From NCBI RefSeq assembly GCF_032854445.1, contig NC_088300.1, positions 47,857,682-47,921,681 on the forward strand: a stretch of DNA of 64,000 nt, in the 5' to 3' direction. The stretch's first letter is position 1. Every line of letters begins with the position of its first letter. Source of the stretch: Liolophura sinensis (Eukaryota > Mollusca > Polyplacophora > Chitonida > Chitonidae). Shown piece after piece: positions 1 to 10,279 of the stretch. The notes under the pieces were generated by a model, which did not search any database, was not told the DNA's origin, and saw only the letters and a program-made list of their open reading frames with translations. Position numbers and translations under genes: made by a program.

Positions 1-305
1 ACCCAAGACCCTTACTGTGTGGGACTTGTGAGGTTGAGCGTCTGTCGAGTTTTCTGGGTTGGAACTACTCTTCTATCTACACACCCAAGGCCCTTACTGA
101 AGTGGAACTTGTGAGATTGACCTCCCAGCGAATGCTTTGGGGTGGAACTAATCGACTTTACACACCAAAGGCCCTTCATGCACCATACGCTTGGGGTGGA
201 ATTACTCGCCTTTATCTACACATACCAAAGACCCTTACTGTAATTGGCCTTGTGAGGTTGAGCGTCTATCGAGTGTTTTGGGGTGAAACTACTCCTCTTG
301 ACTTC
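1..305. repeat. Minisatellite, about 82-bp unit, four copies
   Basis: Four head-to-tail copies begin with ACCCAAGRCCCTTACTG-like sequence at about 1, 83, 164 and 224. The third copy is shortened to about 60 bp. Each carries a GTGAGRTTGA block and a TTTTGGGGTGGAACTACTC-like block. The array may continue left of the window. It lies just 3' of the AT-hook exon, in the intron where the ETS exon would be expected to follow, and I see no ETS coding sequence in it. Confidence 0.85.
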
Positions 306-525
306 ACTAAGGTACCTTTTGCCGTGCAATGGCGAATCGGGTCCAAGCTCGCTGGGCCATTGTTCTCTTGCATGTATACATGTATAATACGTTATCAGTT
401 TGTACACAAAACGACATCATAAATTAATGACTAAATAACAGACTGTATACAGTTTAGGCCCCAATTACTTCCGGCAGGAAAACCTTTTTATTACAAAGTT
501 GGCTAAAGCCAAACCGTTACCATAC

Positions 526-711
526 CTGTGCCCCGCCGGTCCCGTGGTCTGTGTAGGTCCCTCAAACCTTTATCCTTTGGGGGTCTACCTGGCGGTCTGC
601 GCACTGGGGGACCAGGTGGCATAAATGTTGGGGGAGATGAGATGAAAGGTGGGGTGTGGTTACCCGGCAATGGGTATTGCCCATTACTGGGGTAATATGA
701 TCCAGACATGA
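526..711 (-). CDS. ESE-type ETS factor, AT-hook/Pro-rich exon
   Basis: This internal exon of 186 nt has an acceptor TCTTTACAG| before 711 and a donor CACAG|GTATGG after 526. It is open in one frame, entering and leaving in phase 1. It encodes about 62 residues. A Ser/Tyr/Pro-rich start (MSGSYYPSNGQYPLPG) is followed by a proline-rich run and the basic motif RRPPGRPPKDKG, then RPRDRRGT at the 3' end. ELF3 has an AT-hook just before its ETS domain, and vertebrate ELF3/EHF carry RGTHLWEF at the start of that domain, so RRGT at this exon end suits a junction into ETS. The AT-hook core here is PGRP rather than the canonical RGRP, so minor-groove binding is inferred. The ETS exon itself must lie left of the window. 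Confidence 0.75.
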
Positions 712-1194
712 CTGTAAAGAGACGAAAACGAATTGGAATACATTTAACGTGAATTAGATTTGTTTCATATAAACAGTTACATAGAAAGTCGGTATATAGA
801 CAGTTCTTTGATGGAGACACATGCTACAAATTAAACGTTATTTACAAAACTACACACAAGGTACCACAAGTGACGTATAATATACTTTGGTTAACATCCC
901 CGCATATTTCTCTACCCAATACTGCTTAAGCAATTTTGCTGTGGGGCGTGTAACTTGCTATTACTTAAACATTCCCGCCTTAATACCCCCATTAATACCC
1001 CTTTCCATACCCCAACATTTCCAAAAACAAAAAATGAAAACTAATAAAACCTTAAAAGAAATGACAAGATGTCGTGTTGCTTAGTTATCCATTCGTGATG
1101 TGCACTGACTGCACTACTGATACATCCAGTTTGAATGGAAATGTAGCAATCAGTAAAGAATACAATGTGCATGAAAATCCATTACTGCTCTATT

Positions 1195-1600
1195 AGCTGA
1201 ACGGGAGTAACTGTGAAAATAATTACCCGATTGTCTGTAAATTAGTTTACATTATCGGGAAGATGTGTGCTAAGGTTCATAGAAATAGGTAGATTCTATG
1301 AATCAGGAAGAGTTGCAAGGAAAAATTTTGAATACATGGAAAGCACTGTTATGCAAAATCCAAAATGGGTATAATTATGAAAATAATTACCCGATTGCCA
1401 ATAAACTTAAGCATGTACACGTTCAGATGCTAGGCAAGATGTGTTTTAAGTTTCATTGAAATCGGCACAGTAATTTGGGAGGAAATGTATGGACAAAATC
1501 ACGTCTTGAGACAGACAGAAGGACGAACGGACGGACGAACGGACGGACAGACAGGGTGATTCCAGTATACCCCCGCCCTAACTTCGTTGAGGGGAAATAA
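1195..1600. repeat. Interspersed repeat remnant with internal duplication
   Basis: A GAAAATAATTACCCGATTG block occurs twice, about 164 bp apart, near 1213 and 1377. Each copy is followed by GGMAAGATGTG and a TTTCATxGAAATmGG-like stretch. The right end carries GGACGAACGGACGG runs and TGATTCCAGTATACCCCCG. The run looks like the end of a dispersed repeat. The family was not identified. Confidence 0.45.
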
Positions 1601-2615
1601 TATATTAAATGAGGTAAACTGACATGAGGCCTTATTTCATCTATTACATTTGCCAACTTTTACACTGTCGTCAACCTGTCGCCTTTTATAACAAACAATC
1701 AAGAAAGCATTTTGTTCAACTCAATTTATGAAACTGTGGCAGAAAATCGCATGCTTTTTAATTGCAAAGAAAAAAATATTTATATTTCTATATAAAAACG
1801 GTACATCGCTTTGGTTGATTTGCTAACCAACAAAACTCAGCCCCCCTAAGTAGTGTGTGACTGTGGTAATAGGATAGTTTTTCTGCGGCTAGCTCAGTGT
1901 CAAAACGGACGAGGTGGAAGCACAATGGCTGGTCATACCGCAAGCTTCTGACAAAACGAAGACAGCCCAACGCAGGTGAGAAAATGCGAGCCGATCGTAT
2001 TATACAGTATGTGCTTACGTGTGTCATCTGGTAGTGAGAGATCCACAAACTGATCAAGTCCCAGTTTTCCGTATACTCCGTTAGACGAAGTCTGTGGTTG
2101 TGTACATATGCGATCGTGCTTAGGATAAATGAAAGGATTTCTGAGAGAATCTGGAAAAACGGAAAAATTATTTGTCACTCCGGAGAAAAACATAATACAG
2201 ACAGATATTCTATCGTAAATGAAGTTGTTTATTTGGCTATTTATTAATTAAGTACGGTTTATGGCAGGGGGAGGGGATACGGGGTAGGGAAGAGAGGCCG
2301 GGGCAAATCACCGCCATCAGCCAGGTACCTGACAAACCTCCTGACTCTTACAGTCGAAGCAACCTGCGACCATTTACGTGTAGGGTCAGTCGTCCATGAT
2401 AACGTTTTAACTGACAGAGCCAAGCATATATTAACGTTGAATGACTATCACTTCACATACAACTGGGCTTTTTATATTATCAATATGAACTATGTTTCTA
2501 CTCTCCGGAATATTTGTATTAAAGCTCACACACAGACGCTATGTGGCAATCCATGTATCACAAGAATCATCGGTCCGTAACATTTATGAATAAAACAGAC
2601 CCACAAAAACTTTTA

Positions 2616-2722
2616 GTAACGGTATGATGCATATCCGGCCATGAGAATTGAATGAAATGTCTAAATTAGGAGAGTGGAGAGCTAATTTTAGTCGATGGCG
2701 AGATAAAACATGGTAGAGAAGA

Positions 2723-2803
<81 letters not shown>

Positions 2804-2859
2804 ACGGTATGATGCATATCCCGCCATGAGAATTGAAAGAAATGTCTGAATTAGGGGCG
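2616..2859. repeat. TA microsatellite flanked by a 59-bp direct repeat
   Basis: A pure TA run covers 2725-2800. The sequence left of it at 2616-2674 (GTAACGGTATGATGCATATC...) is repeated with a few changes immediately right of it at 2801-2859. The microsatellite and the unique 50 bp beside it therefore sit between two copies of the same segment. Confidence 0.9.
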
Positions 2860-3140
2860 TCAACCATTTGCAGCAAACACTGAATGAAAAGCGCGAGTTG
2901 GGTATAACTGCGAAAGGATACATTTTGATTTTTTTCTCAAAGAGGCCTCAAATGTTCTGATGTATTGTACTGATTCAGTGATCAAATTATTAGCATTATT
3001 ATTTTTTTTGCATTAAACTCACCCAGGGATATAGTATATCCCATACTCATACTTAGCAATGCATGGGCTATACTATTTAAGCAGTTTCTGACGTTTGAAA
3101 TCCACCACTCTAACTGTTCAGGTTAGAGTCATTATCCTAC

Positions 3141-3365
3141 CTGAGGTTGGTGTGGGACAGGGGTAGCCGCCATAAGCATGTGTTATATGGGACGGATGTA
3201 TGTCGTGACCGGAATGACAGGATGTGTTGCTGGTGTAGCCCGCATTCAGTCGACTGTCCACGTGGCCCGAGGGAGACGCGGACAAATTATAGCTCGGAAC
3301 GTCGAAGGACGGACACACAGGGCTCTCTGGCATTGGTGACGATGTTGGGACACAAAACTCCTCCG
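3141..3365 (-). CDS. ESE-type ETS factor, Ser/Pro-rich linker exon
   Basis: This 225-nt internal exon has a strong acceptor (pyrimidine tract TGTTTGTTGTTGTTGTAG|) before 3365 and a donor CCTCAG|GTAGGA after 3141. It enters and leaves in phase 1, as do its neighbours. It encodes about 75 residues rich in Ser, Pro, His and Tyr (for example PTSSPMPESPVCPSF and HAYGGYPCPTPTS). No folded domain is visible. In ELF3-type factors a Ser-rich activation region separates the PNT domain from the AT-hook and ETS domains, and this exon lies in exactly that place. The function as a transactivation linker is inferred from position and composition only. Confidence 0.75.
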
Positions 3366-3504
3366 CTACAACAACAACAAACAGATACTTATTGATACTT
3401 CTTGATAACTGATACATTTATTGTTTCACTAACTTAATGCTCATGAAAGTTCAACATGCAGGTAAGGGCAAGGCGGTATTGCGATTTGGGTATCACTTAT
3501 AAAT

Positions 3505-3679
3505 TCATTTATTTTTATTTGATTGTTGTTTTACGCCGTATTCAAGAATATTTCGCTTGAGAGGTCCGCAGGTTGCTGCAGACCTTCCCAGAACGGCCGC
3601 AGAGGAAGCCAGCATGAGCTGGACTTGAACTCACAGGGACCGCGTTGGCGAGAGGTTCCCGGGCCATTGAGCCGTGCAC
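3505..3679 (-). repeat. tRNA-derived SINE, internally deleted
   Basis: It reads in reverse from an AAAT-type tail (TTTATTTTTATTTGATTG) and GTTTTACGCCGTATTCAAGAA through the GGAAGCCAGCATGAGCTGG block to the tRNA-like head. The central GGAAACCGGGCAGAGCCC segment is missing. Confidence 0.85.
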
Positions 3680-3915
3680 TTATAAAACTCTGGTTTCCAG
3701 TAATCAGATATTTTCGGATGACTACTTATAAAACACTGGTTTGCGGAAATAAACATCATGAGATCACTTGTAAAGGACTGATTTTCGGTAATAAATATTA
3801 TGGGATCACTTATAAAAAAATGATTTTTGGTAATAAGCATTATGAGATCATTTATAAGTCACTCATTTTCGGAATAAACATTATGGGATCACTTGTAAAA
3901 GTGGTCTTGGGATAT
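3680..3915. repeat. Minisatellite, about 43-bp unit, roughly five copies
   Basis: Copies of GGGATCACTTATAAAA...TGATTTTCGGTAATAA...ATTAT recur every 42-45 bp with about 20% divergence. The array abuts the SINE to its left. Confidence 0.8.
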
Positions 3916-5155
3916 GGGTAGAAATGGGTGTGGGGGTCACCTAATAAACACTTATTACCGGTAATCAAACATACCCGGTGGTATTGGAATGTACGTATGT
4001 ACGCCAGTAATTATACATAACCTCTTGGCAGTATATCTGATTAGAAAGTCTATTTCTATATAACCAAAATTCAGTAGCTATTAACCAAAGAAACGATTTT
4101 CTTAAAGGTAAAATATACAAAACATTCTTTACCTTTACGTTACCAACTCCTAACTCCTATATGCGACTAAGGTTGCCGAAACAAGTACAACACTGGTTAG
4201 TCTAAGGCGCTGTAAATTGCAGAAACGATTTTAACTGAAACCCCTCAAAACAATCAAATGAATAGATATGGTTATCATACATAGCCAATAGCAAGTGTAT
4301 ATTCAAGCTGGCATGCGCGTTTTATTTCCAATAGCTTTACGAAGAACTTAAAACAGTGCATCTACAATGCATGTGTGTACCAACAAGTTGTAAGAAAAGT
4401 GGGATATATTCTATTCCCGATGTTATAACAAACAACAGATAAGTGAAAAATATTCATATGATCGTACAATATCAGTTTTATATAATTCATACATACATAT
4501 AATAAAACAATTTATTTAGCCGGATAACATACTGCTCTTCCTCAAAAAATCACTTAGCACGAACTTGTACGACACATAAATAGATTATCGCAAATGTATC
4601 AGTTACTTATCGTGCCTGGGGATTCGAAGCCAATAAGTGCCGTTGCAGGACGGATCCGAAATGACCCTTCTGTACCGCAAGGAGCATTATTACTTCACAT
4701 ACTATTCTTAGCTAATTCGATTAGCGGTAGATTTCATGTAATTAAACTTATGGGTAATCGCATCACGAACGCACCGTACATATATGACACGTGTGTTAGC
4801 AGATGCAGTGACATTAGGCTCTCAGGTAAACTTGAGTCGAACAATCACTGCTTACACACGATTTTCTATAATCAAATCTCATTATTAGGATTATTTAAAG
4901 GATGTTTTTGTGTTTTTACGAAGCAGTTCTATCATCTCGGATTATGGGGACAGGATACAGACTTCCTTAAGGCATCATGTTAGTGTCTACTATGACGTTA
5001 TTACGTAATGCATATATAAATGTGCAAAATTCTTCCTTCAACAAGTGATAATTGTTGTTATATTATTACGTATAGCAACGACAGATATTACGTGTAGTCA
5101 GGACAATTCAACTCCTACTGGATGACTGCTTGATTGGGGTTTAACGACACCTACA

Positions 5156-5305
5156 GATTATTATTTGTTATTTATTTGACTGGTGTTTTACGCCGTACTC
5201 AAGACGACGGTTGCTACCATTATGGTGGGAGGAAACCGGGCAGAGCCCGGGGGGAAACCCACGACCATCCGCAGGTTGCTGCAGACCTTCCTACGCACAT
5301 ACAGA
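5156..5305 (-). repeat. tRNA-derived SINE, tail half
   Basis: TTATTTATTTGACTGGTG, TTTTACGCCGTACTCAAGA, GGGAGGAAACCGGGCAGAGC and CACGACCATCCGCAGG are all present. The head half is lost after GCAGACCTTCC. A related tail, TTGGGGTTTAACGACAC, sits just upstream at about 5135-5150. Confidence 0.85.
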
Positions 5306-5339
5306 TGCGGTTCAAGAATAAATAACTATGATGGAATTA

Positions 5340-6095
5340 CACATACCGAATGATTCTGGCCTATGTACTTATACCATACTACAGAAAGCAATGCAGAATA
5401 AGACAAACCAAATTTTATTGACCATTGTATTTATAATGAGGTAGGTAATGAGCTGGTCATAGAAAATGATACTGGCCACTTTGCTTTTAGGATTATAGAA
5501 AATGGGGAGATAGGCGTACGGGATGATATTGGTAACATACCGAATGATTCTGGCCAATGTACTTATACCTTACTACAGAAAAGAAGAGAGCATTTAGCAT
5601 TATAGTAAATGGGACAGAATTAGGCGTACGGGATGATATAGGCAACTTTACTTTAATAATACTGTAGAAAAGAAGGCATGCAGAAATAGATATATAAAAT
5701 GATGTTGGTCACTTTGCTTACAGTATTATACAAAAATAAAAAAGTATTAGATATAGAAAATGGTACTGACAATTTCTTATACATATTTTAAGAAACAAGG
5801 CAAAATTAGACATCATTTACATACATATTGGTCACTGCACTAGTACTATAGTAAATGAGAGTGAATTAGATATTGCTCGCTGTACTTATAAAAATATTGA
5901 AAACAAATGAAAAATTAGACAAGCCAAAAAATACAAAATAAAATTTGTAAATTTGCTTGAGAAAAGAAGACAGAAAGAAAGAAGAATAAGATATCTATAA
6001 ACTTATTTGGGTCACTTTGGTTAGAGTACAAAAGGAAATGGAACAGAATCTGACACACAAAATGGTACTGGTCACTGTAGTATTAATACACTGTC
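5340..6095. repeat. Highly degenerate tandem array, about 70-bp period
   Basis: The motifs ATAGAAAATG, TACTGGYCACTTTGCTT, AGTATTATAGAAAA and AGRCARAATTAGAYAT recur in order at irregular spacing across about 750 bp. The best-preserved pair shares AGGCGTACGGGATGATAT at about 5511 and 5625. It lies within an ETS gene intron and has no coding potential. Confidence 0.6.
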
Positions 6096-6099
6096 GCTG

Positions 6100-7880
6100 A
6101 AGATAAGTGAGCCGACTTCAGCCACAGCATAAAACGCAGTGGATTATGAACGCTGGTAACAGACGGTAGCAAGGTACGAGACGGGGTCAACTGAATACCA
6201 CATGTTACCGTGATGTCGGTAAGGACATAGAAGTCACCCGGGTACATTTTTAATTCTTAATACAAAAGGCTGTCACAAAGGCCGGTAACTGCTTCACACC
6301 AGGTACGTGATTATCAATGCTATGGGCTCTGGGTTATACACGACATGCCCATATCAGCAGTCAGAAAAGCTGTCAGAGAGAAATTTTCTGCTTCCCACTT
6401 TTTGCACCACTTCCTTACGCCAAATCCTCAGTAAAGACAAATGCATACTTCTGGTCGAATGTAAAGTTTGGGTGGCAGACTTCTTAATTATTTACCATAA
6501 AAATTATAATGATCTGGGAGGAATTGTCCTATTGTGGAAAATCTTGACGTCGACCACGAAAAAATGCTTATTTAATGCTAGGTTAACGTTCAGTGAAACC
6601 ATGAATAATTATAGGATTATATTGTAAACTCGGGTATAGGATTTCTGTCTTTTAATCACAAGAGGGTTCAAATCTGGCCTTGGACGGCGAATTTGCTCTG
6701 CTTGTAGAGCCTTGATCAGAATAAGTGGTCGACGGTTTCCGTGCATACGTTTGCACAATCCGAAGCTCGTTGAAGACCACTAACCTCCTATTAATATGGT
6801 GTGCATATCTGCACGTCACATGTTGAAAAGTTTGATAGTAACTGTCACCTTTCCTCCACCCATAAAACTGACTTCCTTCGTATAAGAGACACAGCTGGAA
6901 TATCATTACTAACTGTTAAACTATGAAATATACTTTTGTTCCCAATGTTAGATGAATATCGCTTGTATTCCACAGTGAAAAGCTGTACGCCACAACTGGA
7001 AAAGCTTGTCAGTACTTTGCCAAAATTGGGCGGTTTACCTCCAACATTGCGATTTTCTTCACCCATAAAACTTATTGTGGGTTTAAAAAGCAATTATCTA
7101 AATACTTTCGCCCCCAACATATTTTGAAAGAAGGGATAGTTTTATATGTCAGCTTAATGTATATGTAATTGATCAATTGTAAAAACATATCAAATACTAC
7201 AATAAGGGCTCATTGCATTGTGTCAGCGTGTCATTATTATTGAAAACTGTTTCAAGGTTTCTTTCACGGAACTGTCATGCATATATCCATATCCTTTAAT
7301 AAAACACGGCCTCAAGCTATACTTTAAACAATGCATCCACAATTCCTTGACGTGCTGATGTCATTAGTCAAGTCTATAACTAGTCACAATGCCGAGGTCA
7401 TAACCCTGATTTGTTTTTAGCATATTATTTATTAGAATTGTTGATCTGTGCTTCAAGTTGATTTCCTACAATGTGTGTATTTCCAAATCAAACAAGGAGC
7501 AGTATAGCAATGAACTGATATATACAAAAAAAAAAATCCGACAGTTTCCCAAAGTTTGCTCAAAAATAGATCTTCATCTATATAACAACTGAACCAATGT
7601 TTAGATCGATGAGTATATGCTGAACATTAGACCTATCAGATCACTGAAGGCTCTGATGAGGACATTTTCCAACTATAGCGCATGAAAGGCAAACACTGTG
7701 GAATAGTGTGAAAACAACAGAACTTTCTTTAGAGGTTTTCAAATGGCTAGTGTTTGCAGGAAGAGAGGGATTTACAAAACACGAATAAAATAAACAAAGG
7801 AATCGTGATGAAGCAAAAAAAACTAATTGCCATTATTTAAGTGACCATTTCCCCATGGCGTTTAACAATAATGAAATATA
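6100..7880. other. Intron stretch with nothing recognised
   Basis: I see no exon with paired splice sites and no clear repeat. A Ser-rich open stretch on the minus strand at 6652-6906 lacks a donor. Confidence 0.5.
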
Positions 7881-7883
7881 TTA

Positions 7884-8050
7884 TTTGATTGTTGCCTAAC
7901 AACATACGCAAGAATTTTTCACTTATACACATTGGCATCCAGTTTTATGAGTGGAGGAAACCGGTGTGAACGGGTCAAACCGCTGACCTTTAACAAGTAA
8001 CTTCCCACTTGTGATTAACAGATGCGTCTGAAGTTTGTAGGTCCGCGCCT
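7884..8050 (-). repeat. Old, diverged SINE copy
   Basis: TTGATTGTTGCCTAACAACATACGC, CAAGAATTTTTCACTTATA, GTGGAGGAAACCGG and GGTCAAACCGCTGACC follow the same block order as the SINE tail half, but divergence is high. Confidence 0.6.
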
Positions 8051-8739
8051 TATCTTAATACAAGAGAAAACAGAAACGTTCTATAAATAAGAACAGACAT
8101 TGATACGTCCAAGGCTTTGTCCAGTAGCATCGTCAAGGTGTCTGATGTTTTTATATAAAGGTAACAAATTCATGCGTGTGAGTAAATATTTGATCACTGT
8201 TTGCTAGATTTTCACAAAGCACGGCTTGACTTTCAGAAAAACATTGGATGATTTCTTGAAAACTTGACATTCATTAGTCTAATAAAGAAAATACAAAAGT
8301 AACTCGTGCTTGTTGCAAGTCACATGTAAAGACTTTTATGATTTCACTGTGCATAAATTAACTACAACACATGCTGATGTACCTTATAGCTTATATGTTT
8401 TCTATATCTCTGAATGCAACTTTTATTTTGAAAGAAATAATCTTATCGAAGATACTGAGAAATGTTCACCAACTTAAATTAAAACCAACATTTAGCAGCC
8501 AATGATCATCGCCTGTGTAGGTTCTACTGAAGAACTATATGACTGATGGCTTTGTGGACTGCTATTCTGTTAAGAAAAACAATGTCTATTCGCATTTCAT
8601 TTTCCACGAACGAAAGTGGAAAATTGGAACAGCATTGCTGAGAGGCTCACTGGTCACTGTGCTGTGCTAACACGATAGCCACCGAGACCTCTTTGCTGCA
8701 GTACAATAGTATAAATACAATATGTTTAAGTAGTCCTAC

Positions 8740-8982
8740 CTGATTTTAATAAACTCTGGAAGACTTCGTAATACAAGCCCCCAAATTGCGGATCGGCCTG
8801 GTCGAAGTCCTCTCGTGACATTCTGCAAAGGTCGGCCCCTGGCAGATCCTGAAAGGCTTCGCCTCGCAACTTTGACCCGTCAAGATTGTGCTGCTCCGCT
8901 GTAAAGTACAACCAGTCAAGAACCTCGCGAGGAGACCAAGATTCAGGATGCTTTTGAGCCCAAGTTGCGAATTTCTGGTATT
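8740..8982 (-). CDS. ESE-type ETS factor, second PNT (Pointed/SAM) domain exon
   Basis: This 243-nt exon is bounded by acceptor CCCTTTCTTTCAG| before 8982 and donor AAATCAG|GTAGGA after 8740, phase 1 to phase 1. Its 81 codons are almost entirely a PNT domain. Diagnostic stretches in order are FATWAQKHPESW, PREVLDWLYFTAEQ, GADLCRMSREDF and GGLYYEVFQSLL. PNT domains are SAM-like helical bundles used for protein contacts in ETS factors. The pattern W..HP..W...EV..W and LC.M...F fits the ELF3/ELF5/EHF subfamily better than ETS1 or TEL. It is about 44% identical by eye to the PNT exon at 54994-55246, and both exons end at the same codon and phase, which suggests duplication. Confidence 0.92.
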
Positions 8983-9824
8983 CTGAAAGAAAGGGTGTTA
9001 AATGTTATATTTATGTTCTAAATCATATACTGATACAATGGGGCATCCCATGATTGCCTTTAGCTTTACTGCAATATCTTATACAGTAACACCTTCTTAA
9101 ATAGAAGTGAAGTAGGTGACGGATATCGTGGTGAAACAATTTCGAAGACTCATATACAGCAGAACAGGTCCTCAGGGGAAATTTTCACCTCTACCTTAGT
9201 ATAATCAAAATGATTCCTTCAAGTCTATAAAACTCTATCCATGAAAAGGCTATAACTGTGTACTTCATGATGACATTTTACAAGAATACATCGGTTCGAC
9301 CAAGTTAAAATATTATGACATATAATCTCAGATCTAGGAATTTGTTATGTGGTTGAGCTTAACTTGAAAATGCTGTACGTGTCACTCTCACTCTTTCTAT
9401 AGTATTTGTTTCTTTTGAAGTTTTATTTCAAGTGTTCATTTTGTTTTCACTTTGAGTTAATGTAACCATGAACGCCTGACTGAGATGTGTCACACCATAA
9501 GCCCTTTCATGCTGCATTTAGAAACAGGTAGAATTGTCAAGTCATATCTATCATATCCCAAAATTTAATGTATGTTACACAATTTTCTCTTATCAACCTA
9601 TAAATATAATATTATAACCACTAAAAGCCTTTTTAAATTTTCCACTTTGTAAGCTTTATAAAGGTAAATATTTATTTACATTTTTTAATACTTTGCATTT
9701 ATATTAGTACAAAATATGCCTAGTATGGACTACAATTTCTCGTTTTAATTCTACTTTAAATAGATCAATCTGATTCTTCATATAAAATGTATAACCATTC
9801 ATACAAACGTCTATGCTTTCTCTA

Positions 9825-9957
9825 ATGACTAAATCCATCTATTGGCTCAATCACCAATCCATGTATCGGTCTATCAATCCATGCGTCCATCACCAGTCCA
9901 TCGATCCATGCATCCATTATCAGTCAATCCATACAGCATCGATCAATCAATCACATA
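9825..9957. repeat. Low-complexity ATCC/ATCA-rich stretch
   Basis: Irregular CAATCCATS, CCATCGATCCATGCATCC and GATCAATCAATCA units make a short degenerate satellite. It lies immediately downstream of the donor of the Ser/Thr-rich exon. Confidence 0.6.
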
Positions 9958-9965
9958 CTACTCAC

Positions 9966-10272
9966 CTAAGTCGGAGTATGTTCCTTCTCTTGATGCCACC
10001 AGGCTAGCCTGATGCTGTATATTGCCAGAGCAACTCGTGTTGTTGTTGTCCACAAATCCCACGTGAAGATCGACGCTGGAGGCAGAGCTGGTCGTACTTG
10101 CACCACAACCTAAAAGCGTCTCTGACTGACTATTGCTAGTGCACGAGCTGCGGATTTCGTCCTGTGAAACTCGCTGAAATGTCGCTGAGTTAATGACCGG
10201 GGCTGGCCCCCATAAGTCTATCAGTGACGTGGATGTGTCTAGGGTGATATCAGATTTGTCCATCCCAGGGAA
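9966..10272 (-). CDS. ESE-type ETS factor, Ser/Thr-rich exon with possible start codon
   Basis: The acceptor is TTTTATCTTCTCAG| before 10272 and the donor a consensus CTTAG|GTGAGT after 9966. The exon is open in one frame from phase 0 to phase 1. It encodes about 102 residues beginning FPGMDKSDITLD, with Ser/Thr/Asn-rich sequence such as SSCTSNSQSETLL and ending SREGTYSDL. It joins in frame to the PNT exon at 8982. There are two readings. As an internal exon, its phase-0 start matches the phase-0 donor of the exon at 13002. As a first coding exon, the ATG at 10263 (GGGATGG context) would start a shorter protein with one PNT domain. No folded domain is visible here; acidic and Ser-rich N-terminal segments are usual before the PNT domain. 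Confidence 0.8.
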
Positions 10273-10279
10273 CTGAGAA

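Noticed and set aside
1..500. Search for the ETS DNA-binding exon 3' of the AT-hook exon
   Set aside because: Only the 82-bp minisatellite and unique intron sequence are present; no LWEF, KLSR or RYYY-type sequence on the minus strand.
2584..2923. Ile-Tyr repeat frames at the TA microsatellites (also 22039-22351 and 36666-36863)
   Set aside because: Simple TA repeats encode Ile-Tyr in any frame and are not proteins.
6652..6906. Ser-rich minus-strand stretch between the PNT and Ser/Pro exons
   Set aside because: No GT donor in a fitting phase follows it and the acceptor side has no pyrimidine tract, so I do not count it as an ETS gene exon.
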